Source of the DNA: JAXGMV01 sp040768445 | GTDB taxonomy: Bacteria; Chloroflexota; Anaerolineae; Anaerolineales; Anaerolineaceae | Length of the DNA stretch: 64,000 nucleotides | NCBI GenBank assembly: GCA_040768445.1 | Contig: JAXGMV010000001.1 | Location: 2,170,001 to 2,234,000, forward strand | Direction: 5' to 3' | Shown: positions 40,871 to 49,405 of the stretch, in pieces | Numbering within the stretch: position 1 is the stretch's first letter | Layout: each line of letters begins with the position of its first letter | The notes under the pieces: generated by a model | The model's input: the letters and a program-made list of their open reading frames with translations, nothing else | Told to the model about the DNA's origin: nothing | The model's database searches: none | Position numbers and translations under genes: made by a program

Positions 40871-42367
40871 ATGGATTCAATAAATAATCAAGCCCTGCTG
40901 GGAATAGACCTGGGAACCTCAAGCGTTAAAGCGCTGCTGTTATCAATTGACACTGGTAAAACGATAGCAGACGCTGCTGTTGCCTATTCACTTCATACAC
41001 CTCATCCTGGCTGGGCCGAACAAAATCCTGCTGACTGGCTTAACAGCACTATTCATTGTGTACAGGTAGTCATGGATAAGGCAGGGTTAAAAGCGAGTAA
41101 TGTGATTGCCATCAGTTTCTCCGGGCAAATGCACGGATTGATCTGTGTTGACAACAGCTTTAATGTGATTCGACCGGCTATTATCTGGGCTGATCAGCGC
41201 AGTGAAGCGCAGTGTGAGCACATCAAGGGAATGGTCGCGCGTGATTTTCTAATCAACGAAATTGGTAACCCCGTGGTAACCGGTTTTATGCTGCCCAGCT
41301 GGTTGTGGCTGTGCGAACACGAACCTGAAACAGCAAAAAGAACCCATAAACTGCTGCTACCGAAGGATTACCTGCGATACTGCTTTACTGAAGAGGTCTG
41401 GACGGATCCCAGTGATGCATCGGGGACTTTGATGCTGAATTATCTGCAACGGAATTGGTCAGAGTCAGTTCTGGATCGGTTTTCCATTCCTCGAAGTCTG
41501 CTGCCCGAGATTACTGACTCTACAGCTTTGACTGGCGCGTTGAAACATGAGATGGCAGAAGCACTTGGGTTACTTCCTGGCACACCAGTCATCTGCGGTG
41601 GGAGCGACCAGGCTTGCCAGGCAGTAGGGCAGGGCGCTGTAAGGCCAAATGATGTTACCTGCACGATTGGCACTGGTGGGCAGGTACTGGCTGTCTGCGA
41701 CCAGCCCGTACCGGATAACAATCAGCGGGTGCACCTCTTCTGCCACGCAGTACCACACACCTGGCATTACGAAGCGGCGACCCTCTCTGCGGGGCTATCC
41801 CTGAACTGGCTGCGAGAGACTGTTTGCCCTCACCAAACCTATGCAGAGATGGCAGACGAGGCATCGACTGTCTCACCAGGATGTGAGGGGCTGTTTTTCC
41901 ATCCTTACTTGTTGGGTGAAAGGACCCCGCTTATGGATCCGTCTGCAAGGGCTTCATTTACAGGGTTATCCCTTCGACATGGCAAACAACATCTTATTAG
42001 GGCCGTGATGGAAGGGGTTATCATGTCACTAAAGCAGGGCTCTGACATCCTTGAGGGATTGGGTGTTTTCAGTGAACAGATTATCCTCTCAGGCGGTGGA
42101 ACCCGACACCCGTTGTGGATCCAGTTGGTTGCAGATATCTTTAACAAACAAGTGATTGTCTCCAAGACGGCTGAGTCCAGTGCAAAGGGTGCTGCCATTC
42201 TTGCGGGGGTTGGGAGCGGTGCGTTTTCTTCAACGATCGAAGCCAACAGGCTGTTTGTTGATTATCAAGACCTAACCACACTGCCCAATCCCCGGAATGT
42301 TGAAATTTACAAAAAGGTGTATCAATCATATTGTGGTTTAATGTCTAGAGTGAATAATCAGGGATAA
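40871..42367 (+). CDS. xylB: FGGY-family sugar kinase, xylulokinase-like
   Basis: 498 residues. N-terminal ATP loop LLGIDLGTSSVKALLLS, SFSGQMHGLICVD (the QMHG motif of xylulokinases), PAIIWADQR, catalytic Asp in GGSDQACQAVG, and the C-terminal ILSGGGTRHPLWIQLVADIF. Phosphorylates a pentulose, perhaps D-xylulose, at the 5-position, although related sugars are possible. It follows the nucleoside phosphorylase by 35 bases, so a pentose phosphate reaching the microcompartment may be made here. Weak ribosome site. Confidence 0.86.
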   Translation: MDSINNQALLGIDLGTSSVKALLLSIDTGKTIADAAVAYSLHTPHPGWAEQNPADWLNSTIHCVQVVMDKAGLKASNVIAISFSGQMHGLICVDNSFNVIRPAIIWADQRSEAQCEHIKGMVARDFLINEIGNPVVTGFMLPSWLWLCEHEPETAKRTHKLLLPKDYLRYCFTEEVWTDPSDASGTLMLNYLQRNWSESVLDRFSIPRSLLPEITDSTALTGALKHEMAEALGLLPGTPVICGGSDQACQAVGQGAVRPNDVTCTIGTGGQVLAVCDQPVPDNNQRVHLFCHAVPHTWHYEAATLSAGLSLNWLRETVCPHQTYAEMADEASTVSPGCEGLFFHPYLLGERTPLMDPSARASFTGLSLRHGKQHLIRAVMEGVIMSLKQGSDILEGLGVFSEQIILSGGGTRHPLWIQLVADIFNKQVIVSKTAESSAKGAAILAGVGSGAFSSTIEANRLFVDYQDLTTLPNPRNVEIYKKVYQSYCGLMSRVNNQG

Positions 42368-42387
42368 CATTAATTGGAGGTGATTGG

Positions 42388-43776
42388 ATGATAGCTGAAA
42401 AGATTAAGGGAACAAGCATACTACCGGCAATTGACTTATTGAGCGCATGGATAGAAGCCCAGATGGCTTATCGCGGTTTACCGGGTATGTCAGTTGCGCT
42501 TATTTATGACCAGGAAGTGTTGTGGACGTGTGGTTTTGGTTACCAGGATATCAACCGCCGCATCCCCGCCACTGAGAAAACCTTGTACCGCGTTGCATCG
42601 ATCACCAAGCTCTTTACCGCTACGTCGATCATGATTTTGCGGGATGCAGGAAAATTGGATCTTGATGACAGAATCAAGGATTACCTGCCGTGGTTCAAGA
42701 TGGACAATTCTGAGATTGAAGAACAACCCATTACGATCAGGCAGTTGATCACTCACACTTCCGGTTTGCCACGTGAAGCGGCTTTCCCATATTGGACTGA
42801 CAGTAATTTCCCGGAGCGGGAAGCGATGATTGAAGCACTTCCCGGGCAGAAACCTGCATTACCTGCGCTGAAACAGTGGAAGTATTCCAACCTGGCGCTC
42901 TCCCTGGCAGGCGAGATTGTATCAGTGGTTTCAGGTGTCCCTTACACCGACTTTGTTGAAGAGAATATCTATAAACCATTGAATATGTCCGCCTCGCACA
43001 CCAAAACTGTTCCTTTTGATCATCCTGACCTGGCTGTTGGATATGGTAGAAGGCTGCCGGATGGCACAAGAACGATCAGCCCGTTTGGCGACCTTAAAGC
43101 TATTTCTCCTGCGGCTAACATGACAACCAGCGTAGAGGATCTTGCAAAATTCGCAATGCTACAAATTCAAGCAAACTCTGAACAATCAGCAATCTTAAAA
43201 CCTTCAACCTTACGAGAAATGCATCGTGTCCAGTGGCTTGAGCCGGACTGGAAATCGGGTTGGGGGCTGGGTTTTGGCATTGCACGTATCAAGGATAGAA
43301 CCTTGATTGGACACGGCGGGGCATTGGAGGGTTATAGAACACAGGTTAATATCAACGTAGAAGATAAGGTTGGAGCGATCGTTTTCACGAATGCGGATGA
43401 TGGACTGCCAGCGTATTATGTTGAGAAGTTTTTTGAGTGGGTAGCCCCAGAGGTGGTGAAGGTATTTGCACCAAAGCCGGAAAAAATGCCAGCGCCAGAT
43501 GCCTGGAAAAAATACACAGGACGGTATCGCAGTGTATGGGGTGACATGCAGATATTGATCTGCAATGATGAGCTGATTGCTATTGACCCAACTACTGCTG
43601 ACCCGATGTTATCACCCACACGGCTCATACCTGTTGGCGAGCATACCTTCAAAATGGATATGAAGTACGGTATTGGCGGCCTGGGTGAGTTGGTGATATT
43701 TGAATTGAATGATAAAGATGAGGTCGTCAAAGTTAAAACGGGCGATAATTACAGTCACCCAATCAAGCGTTGGTAA
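42388..43776 (+). CDS. Serine hydrolase of the beta-lactamase class C/DD-peptidase family
   Basis: 462 residues. S71-x-x-K74 in RVASITKLF, Y166-S-N168 in KYSNLALSLAGEI, and GHGGALEGYRT as the third box. The C-terminal 110 residues form a lipocalin-like beta domain often seen in this family. No signal peptide, so it probably acts in the cytoplasm as an esterase or peptidase. Whether it belongs to the BMC operon is unclear; 20 bases separate it from the kinase. GGAGGTGA precedes the ATG. A strong terminator follows. Confidence 0.85.
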   Translation: MIAEKIKGTSILPAIDLLSAWIEAQMAYRGLPGMSVALIYDQEVLWTCGFGYQDINRRIPATEKTLYRVASITKLFTATSIMILRDAGKLDLDDRIKDYLPWFKMDNSEIEEQPITIRQLITHTSGLPREAAFPYWTDSNFPEREAMIEALPGQKPALPALKQWKYSNLALSLAGEIVSVVSGVPYTDFVEENIYKPLNMSASHTKTVPFDHPDLAVGYGRRLPDGTRTISPFGDLKAISPAANMTTSVEDLAKFAMLQIQANSEQSAILKPSTLREMHRVQWLEPDWKSGWGLGFGIARIKDRTLIGHGGALEGYRTQVNINVEDKVGAIVFTNADDGLPAYYVEKFFEWVAPEVVKVFAPKPEKMPAPDAWKKYTGRYRSVWGDMQILICNDELIAIDPTTADPMLSPTRLIPVGEHTFKMDMKYGIGGLGELVIFELNDKDEVVKVKTGDNYSHPIKRW

Positions 43777-43798
43777 GCGAAAGGTAAAACAATAACTT

Positions 43799-43845
43799 AA
43801 ATGTGGGCTGTTGAATATCCAAAAACAGCCCACATTTATTTTATT
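43799..43845. terminator. Strong bidirectional terminator
   Basis: Perfect 14-base inverted repeat 43799-43812 with 43824-43837, then ATTTTATT; A-rich on the other side, so it can end both the serine hydrolase gene and the convergent ABC exporter operon. Confidence 0.88.
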
Positions 43846-43854
43846 ATATTGAAA

Positions 43855-45672
43855 TCAGTTAGTGGCTAAATTATCTTTAAGATCCAACACATCATCCATG
43901 CGGCTTCTGAACTGCCGGGTGTACAGGTGATAGTATTTCCCACGCTGCCGTAAAAGGTCATTGTGCTTGCCCATTTCTGCGATCTTTCCAGCTTCAATGA
44001 CAATGATTCGGTCAGCTTTTTTGATGGTTGATAAGCGGTGCGCAATGATGAATGACGTTCTGCCCTGCATCAAGTGTGACATCCCTTTTTGGATCAGTGC
44101 TTCTGTTAAAGTGTCAACTGAACTGGTGGCTTCGTCCATAATGAATATTTCCGGATCTGCCAGCACAGCCCGTGCCAGGCTGATCACCTGCTTTTGCCCA
44201 ACTGAAAGGAGATTGCCGCCTTCCCCAACTTCTTCATCATAGCCGTGCTCAAATTTCATAATGAAATCGTGTGCTCCAACAAGCTTTGCCGCCTCGATAA
44301 TCTCTTGATCACTGGCTTTCAAGTTGCCATAGGCAATGTTCTGTTTGATTGAGCCTGAGAACAGATGCGGTGTTTGCAGGACAACACCAATTCTTGATTG
44401 GATGGCGTGCAGTGAGTAATCAGTGTAGTCCCTGTCACCAATTCGAATGACACCCTGCTTTGGTTCATAAAAACGACATAAGAGATTGACAATGGTTGTC
44501 TTTCCGCCGCCAGTCGGTCCAACCAGCGCAATTGTTTCACCTCGCTTAACTTTGAGCGAGAAATCAGTCAGCACCTGGTCGTCTTCCTCATACCAGAAGC
44601 TGACATTGTCAAATTCAATTGCGCCCTTAATCGTGCCCGGATCAATGGCTCCATCACGGTCCCTGATCTCAGGGACTGAATCAATCATTGAGAAAATTCG
44701 CTCTGCTGAGGCAATTGAGCGTTGAATTTCTGCAAACACACGGGCAAGATCCTGGATGGGCCACATCATGGAAGTGACATAGGAGACAAAAGCAACGATA
44801 CTGCCAACCGTCATGCCCAATGCTACGCCTTTTGTGCCGGTATAGTAAACAATAGCCCCAAGAACAACAGCGACAATCAACTGAACAGCAGGGAGAAATA
44901 ACGCACTGTACCAGGCAGCACGGTATCCCGCCCTGTACATATCACCTGAAAGCAAGCTGAATTCCTGCATGTTGGCTTTTTCACGTCCAAGGGCTTTGAC
45001 CACCCTGACGCCGGTTATGTTTTCATTGTAGGCACCGGTTATTTTTGAGTTGATTCTTCTGACATCACGATACTGTTTGAGTATTCTTTTGCGAAATTCG
45101 ATGGATACCAGGTAAATCACTGGAAGCATAGCCATTACATAGATAGCCAACGTAGCGTTTATGTAAACCATGAATGCCAGGGCGGTGATGATGTTGATGA
45201 TAGCCCAGGTGACATCCAGTAATCCCCATGTGACCAAATCTGCCACTCGCATAGCGTCTGAGGTGACGCGAGAGATGATCCATCCGACTGGCGTTTTGCT
45301 GAAGTAGGACAGTGACAAACTTTGCAGATGCTCAAACATCTTCTGGCTTAAGTCATAACGGATGCGTTCACCCAGCACGCCGGCAAGATAGATAAATCCA
45401 AATGCGCCGGCACCCTGTACGATGCCTAACAAGCCGTAAATTGTCAAAAATTTATACAGTGCAGGTTTGTCGCCGGGGATAATGCCAACATCAATGATCT
45501 GCTTGCTCACAAAGGTAAAAACAGAATCCAGCACTGATACAAGGGCAATTGACAGGATAAATCCAATTACCCAGCGCCAGTGTGGTTTTGTCAGACCAAG
45601 GATGCGAACCAGGGTCTTGCCGTTGACACTGGCCTCAAATTCTTCTTCCTCAAAATATTGATCAGCCGGCAT
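43855..45672 (-). CDS. ABC exporter half-transporter (permease-ATPase), consensus Walker B
   Basis: 605 residues: six-helix ABC type IV membrane domain (about 30-330) and a C-terminal ATPase: Walker A GPTGGGKTTIV, signature LSVGQKQ (not the usual LSGGQ), Walker B IFIMDE with the catalytic Glu. Works with the upstream partner as a heterodimer, exporting drugs, lipids or peptides; substrate unknown. Overlaps the partner by 11 bases. In such pairs the atypical signature and the atypical Walker B of the partner make the inactive site. Confidence 0.9.
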   Translation of the reverse strand: MPADQYFEEEEFEASVNGKTLVRILGLTKPHWRWVIGFILSIALVSVLDSVFTFVSKQIIDVGIIPGDKPALYKFLTIYGLLGIVQGAGAFGFIYLAGVLGERIRYDLSQKMFEHLQSLSLSYFSKTPVGWIISRVTSDAMRVADLVTWGLLDVTWAIINIITALAFMVYINATLAIYVMAMLPVIYLVSIEFRKRILKQYRDVRRINSKITGAYNENITGVRVVKALGREKANMQEFSLLSGDMYRAGYRAAWYSALFLPAVQLIVAVVLGAIVYYTGTKGVALGMTVGSIVAFVSYVTSMMWPIQDLARVFAEIQRSIASAERIFSMIDSVPEIRDRDGAIDPGTIKGAIEFDNVSFWYEEDDQVLTDFSLKVKRGETIALVGPTGGGKTTIVNLLCRFYEPKQGVIRIGDRDYTDYSLHAIQSRIGVVLQTPHLFSGSIKQNIAYGNLKASDQEIIEAAKLVGAHDFIMKFEHGYDEEVGEGGNLLSVGQKQVISLARAVLADPEIFIMDEATSSVDTLTEALIQKGMSHLMQGRTSFIIAHRLSTIKKADRIIVIEAGKIAEMGKHNDLLRQRGKYYHLYTRQFRSRMDDVLDLKDNLATN

Positions 45673-47470
45673 TTGCTATTTCCTCTTCCAGCTCTTCTTC
45701 AATACGAGTCTGGATGGTATAGATTTCCTTGTAAATTCCGGGTTTCGACACGAGATCTTCATGCTTGCCCATTTGCACGATCCTGCCTTTGTCCATCACA
45801 AGAATCAGGTCTGCTTGTATGATGGATTGGATGCGATGGGCAATGATGAAGGTTGTCCGATTTTCCATCAATTTGTTCATTGCCTGTCGAATCTCTGCTT
45901 CAGTCTCGGTGTCAACTGAAGAGGTTGAATCATCAAGAATCAATATCCTGGGATTTTTTAGCAACGTTCGTGCTATGGCTACTCGCTGTTTTTGACCGCC
46001 GGATAGGGTAACCCCGCGCTCACCAACCAGGGTGTCGTATTCATTCTGAAATTTTATGATCGAGTCATGAACAGCAGCTGCTTTAGCGGCTTCTTCAATC
46101 TGCTCTTGGGGAATATCACCTTCAACACCATAAGTAATATTGCCACGAATAGTTCGTGAAAATAGAAAAGGTTCCTGTTCCACAATACCGATATTGCGTC
46201 TCAGGTATTTTCTTGAGTATTGTTTTAGTTCAATGCCATCCAGTGTGATGCTTCCCATGCTGTAATCGAAAAAGCGCGGCAGAAGGTTGACCAGCGTGGA
46301 TTTACCTGACCCGGTTGATCCAAGCAGGGCGATAACCTGGCCAGGTTTGCAAGAGAAGGTGATGTCTTCCAGGACTGGGAAATCCTTCTCGTACCAGAAG
46401 GAGATATTCTTGAACTCAATCTCCCCTTTCAATTCACCAGGTTGTTCCGATATGCCTTCATCCAATGGTTCACGATCTTCCCGGATAATTTTGGTTGTAC
46501 GTTGGTATGATACCAGGCCGGTTGAAGTTTGGACAATTAAGCGGCCTAAGTTGCGCATAGGGAAGATGATCCAGATAATCACGCCGGCAAATGCCACGTA
46601 ATCGCCAATGCTAATCGTGCCGTTCATCACCATGAGTGCGCCAGCCAGGTAACCGACAAGCAGCTGTAAACCGCAAATGACGTCCGATACCGGCCAGAAT
46701 AGGGAGTGAATTGTCGTCAGCTTCTTACCGCGAATATAACGTTCCCAGTTACCTCTCTGGAATTTGTCAATTTCATAGATTTGCCGGGCAAATGCTTTGA
46801 CCACTCGCACACCAGAAAGGTTCTCCTGCAACGTGGTGGTGATGACCGCCTCCTGCTCCTGATAAGCTTCATACGTCTTAATAATCCGCTTGAAGAAGAA
46901 AGCAGAGATCCAAATGATGATTGGTACCATCACAATAGATATCAAAGCCAGTGTCCAGGAAATTTGGGTGATAAAAAAGAAGTTGATCACAAACAACAGG
47001 AAAACCCTGCCAATACCGATAGCTTGTTCGGCGAAGAATCTCCGAATGCCATCGATATCTGAAGTTACCCGCTGCACCAATTCGCCGGTATCAATATGAT
47101 TGTGATAGGAGAAGGTGAGGTGCTGTATATGGTCAAACAGGTAATCACGCAGCCTTTGAGTAATACCTTCTGACGTCTTGGCAGCAAACCTGCCGCTCAA
47201 GAAGGAAAAACTACCTTCCACCAGTGCAAGTAAAACAAAACCTGCAGCAATAACACTAACTGGAAATCGTTGTCCCTGTTCAGCGAAGATATGATCGACA
47301 AAATAACGCAGCAGGAGGTAGGTGCTGGTTTTTGAAATTGCTGCAATACCGAGGCTGATGGTTGCTGCAGCATATTTGAGCCTGAATCCCTTTGTCAACC
47401 GCCAAAGCCCAAGCAGGCGGTTGTCAGACAGCGTCTCTTTAAGATCCAGGTATGGTGTGGTGCTTTTCAA
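45662..47470 (-). CDS. ABC exporter half-transporter (permease-ATPase), degenerate Walker B
   Basis: 602 residues, same fold as its partner. Walker A GSTGSGKSTLV, full signature LSGGQKQR, and Walker B ILILDDSTSSVD, with Asp where the catalytic Glu should be. Hence this chain contributes the degenerate ATP site and its partner the active one, as in TM287/288. The start is TTG at 47470 behind CAGGAG. Likely first gene of a two-gene operon. Confidence 0.9.
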   Translation of the reverse strand: MKSTTPYLDLKETLSDNRLLGLWRLTKGFRLKYAAATISLGIAAISKTSTYLLLRYFVDHIFAEQGQRFPVSVIAAGFVLLALVEGSFSFLSGRFAAKTSEGITQRLRDYLFDHIQHLTFSYHNHIDTGELVQRVTSDIDGIRRFFAEQAIGIGRVFLLFVINFFFITQISWTLALISIVMVPIIIWISAFFFKRIIKTYEAYQEQEAVITTTLQENLSGVRVVKAFARQIYEIDKFQRGNWERYIRGKKLTTIHSLFWPVSDVICGLQLLVGYLAGALMVMNGTISIGDYVAFAGVIIWIIFPMRNLGRLIVQTSTGLVSYQRTTKIIREDREPLDEGISEQPGELKGEIEFKNISFWYEKDFPVLEDITFSCKPGQVIALLGSTGSGKSTLVNLLPRFFDYSMGSITLDGIELKQYSRKYLRRNIGIVEQEPFLFSRTIRGNITYGVEGDIPQEQIEEAAKAAAVHDSIIKFQNEYDTLVGERGVTLSGGQKQRVAIARTLLKNPRILILDDSTSSVDTETEAEIRQAMNKLMENRTTFIIAHRIQSIIQADLILVMDKGRIVQMGKHEDLVSKPGIYKEIYTIQTRIEEELEEEIANAG

Positions 47471-47575
47471 AAGAAGACTCCTGGATTTTCATCCGTAAAT
47501 ATTTTAATAACCGGGCTGTATTATACGCTCAGTCAGGCATAATTGATAGATATGGTGGGAGGAAAGAACATCAGG

Positions 47576-47610
47576 GTGGTTATCCGTTGTGTGAAACAAC
47601 GGATAACCAC
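47576..47610. terminator. 15-base perfect hairpin downstream of dppA
   Basis: GTGGTTATCCGTTGT (47576-47590) pairs perfectly with 47596-47610 over a GTGAA loop. It lies 6 bases after the stop of dppA on the minus strand, before the ABC exporter. No T-run follows in that direction, so termination may need a factor, or the stem may protect the 3' end. Confidence 0.6.
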
Positions 47611-47616
47611 TGTTTG

Positions 47617-48444
47617 TTAGATTGCGAAAGCAGTCAGAGAAGCATTGATGATTAAACGCCAGATCTTAACAACATCCAGCATGTCTTTGCCCACATAAGA
47701 TAACGTGCGTCCATTCACAAGCTCAACACCAGGGATATCCGAAGCGATGTCTGCCGAAATGGGCAGCATGAAGTCAACGTCAAATTTCACAGGTGTTTCC
47801 ACCACAAAAGGCTTGATCTCATTTAACCGTTTCAGGGCGTTCACAGCACCGGCTTTGATCTTTTTCTGAGATTCCTTTGGTGTCAGGTTTTTGGCTGCAT
47901 TGTTGCTGATGACCCATTTGACAATTGTTTGTTCTGTGGCAGGCATGATGTTGTTAACTTCAGCTGCAAGCGTGTCGTCGCCAGTGACAAGTGCAACAGG
48001 TACCCCAAAATGACCGGCAATTGCGGCATTGAAGCCAGGTTCTCCAACAGTCAAGCCATTCAGGCGCAGTGCATAAACAGACCGACCAAGGTAGGTATGT
48101 GCAAGAATTCCGTGATGTGTGCCAGCCATTGAGTGGTACCCGATCATGAAGGAGGCATCGAAACTTGAGTCAATCCCTTCCATCATGGTCAGGCGGCGTG
48201 GGGAGCCGCGCACCAATAGAACTTTCTCGTTCAATTCATCAGGTAAGAGATTGCGCATGTGCCCATGAGAATCGGCAACCACAATTTCAGTAGCGCCGCA
48301 CTCCAAAGCGCCTTCCACTGCGGCGTTAACTTCTGCAGTCATCCATTTGCGCGCCATTTCATACTCAACACCTTCCAATTTGGTGTGATCTCCATGAGTC
48401 ACACAAGCAATACCTTCCATGTCAACCGAAATGTGGACTTTCAT
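47617..48444 (-). CDS. dppA: M55-family D-aminopeptidase
   Basis: 275 residues. The zinc ligands of Bacillus DppA match: D8 and E10 in VDMEGIA, H60 in VADSHGH, H104 in MIGYHSMAGT, E135 in GEPGF, with H116 as the catalytic His in the HTYLGR stretch. Hydrolyses N-terminal D-amino acids from peptides, releasing D-Ala, as may come from cell-wall turnover. Forms large ring assemblies in relatives. AAGGAG precedes the ATG. Divergent from the YheO-like regulator, 270 bases away. Confidence 0.93.
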   Translation of the reverse strand: MKVHISVDMEGIACVTHGDHTKLEGVEYEMARKWMTAEVNAAVEGALECGATEIVVADSHGHMRNLLPDELNEKVLLVRGSPRRLTMMEGIDSSFDASFMIGYHSMAGTHHGILAHTYLGRSVYALRLNGLTVGEPGFNAAIAGHFGVPVALVTGDDTLAAEVNNIMPATEQTIVKWVISNNAAKNLTPKESQKKIKAGAVNALKRLNEIKPFVVETPVKFDVDFMLPISADIASDIPGVELVNGRTLSYVGKDMLDVVKIWRLIINASLTAFAI

Positions 48445-48635
48445 TGAAGCTCCTTGTTAGTGAATTGTGTTTTATCGTTTTTCAATTAATCCGAAAAACT
48501 TTTCTTACCAAGGCTAATCTTACAATAAACTTCCTAATCGCGTCAGTGTCTATAAATCATCAAAAATGAACTGTCAAAATTTTAGTAAGATGACGTTATG
48601 CTAGTTTACAAACTGTTAAAATTACTTAAATTAAT

Positions 48636-48664
48636 TTGACAATTTGTATAATGAACCCTATACT
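48636..48664 (+). promoter_or_regulatory. Promoter of the YheO-like regulator gene
   Basis: TTGACA (48636-48641) and TATACT (48659-48664) separated by 17 bases. A TATAAT at 48647 is too close to the TTGACA to pair with it. TGTCAAA at 48572-48578 and TTTGACA at 48635-48641 are in inverted orientation and may be half-sites of a regulator. The rest of 48445-48714 shows no other feature. Confidence 0.7.
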
Positions 48665-48714
48665 AAGGATATCCAAATACCAACGCAAAATTCCCACACT
48701 TGAAAGTGCCAACT

Positions 48715-49368
48715 ATGAATGCAGTAGTTTCACAGGATATTCTTGAAGATGAACATGAAGCAGTGTTTTCTGCTTTGCGGGCTGTAGCCGATTCGATTGC
48801 CGCATTGTTTCCAGGATTGTGTGAAGTGGTTATTCACAACTTGCTGGATATGGACCATTCGGCTATTTATATCATTGGCAATATCACAGGACGAAAAATA
48901 GGATCTCCCATGACAGATTTGGGTGTAAAGGCCTTGCGCGATGGGCAGGTCGAAAAACTGAGTGGATATATTACACATACAAAAGATGGAAAGATTCTGC
49001 GCTGTTCAGCACCTTTTATCAGAGACAGACAGGGTAACTATTTCGCTGCTATGGCAATCAATGTTGATGTGTCTATTTTGGCTGCCATGCAAACAATGGT
49101 TTCCGGGTTATTCCCGCTGGTAGATCAGCCGGTTGATGAATCATTCTCTAATGATTTGGATGAAGTGATTACGCAAAAAATTACACTGGCAGCTGCAAGA
49201 ATTAATAAACCTGTTGGCATTATGGATCGCCAGGAAAAACTTAAGCTCGTCAGTTACCTTGACCAGGAGGGTGTTTTTAACTGGCGAAATGCTGTTCCAA
49301 AAGTTGCTGAAATCCTTGGGGTGACCCGTTCAACGATTTACAACTATATCAAAGAGGTCTCAAAGTAG
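48715..49368 (+). CDS. YheO-like PAS-domain helix-turn-helix regulator
   Basis: About 217 residues. N-terminal PAS-like YheO domain (about 10-115: VADSIAALFPGLCEVVIHNLLDMDHSAIYIIGN, GKILRCSAPFIRDRQGNYFAAMAINVD) and a C-terminal HTH_22 domain with WRNAVPKVAEILGVTRSTIYNYIKEV. Such proteins sense a small molecule and regulate adjacent amine or amino-acid catabolic genes. Promoter at 48636 with start near 48671; ATG 48715 is used, TTG 48700 is in frame too. It lies 38 bases ahead of the flavoprotein genes it likely controls. Confidence 0.85.
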   Translation: MNAVVSQDILEDEHEAVFSALRAVADSIAALFPGLCEVVIHNLLDMDHSAIYIIGNITGRKIGSPMTDLGVKALRDGQVEKLSGYITHTKDGKILRCSAPFIRDRQGNYFAAMAINVDVSILAAMQTMVSGLFPLVDQPVDESFSNDLDEVITQKITLAAARINKPVGIMDRQEKLKLVSYLDQEGVFNWRNAVPKVAEILGVTRSTIYNYIKEVSK

Positions 49369-49405
49369 TGATCACAAACAAATACTTTAAGTGAGCAGGT
49401 GATTG

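Noticed and set aside
48636..48652. TTGACA with TATAAT at 48647 as one promoter.
   Set aside because: Only 5 bases separate them. TATACT at 48659 gives the correct 17-base spacing.
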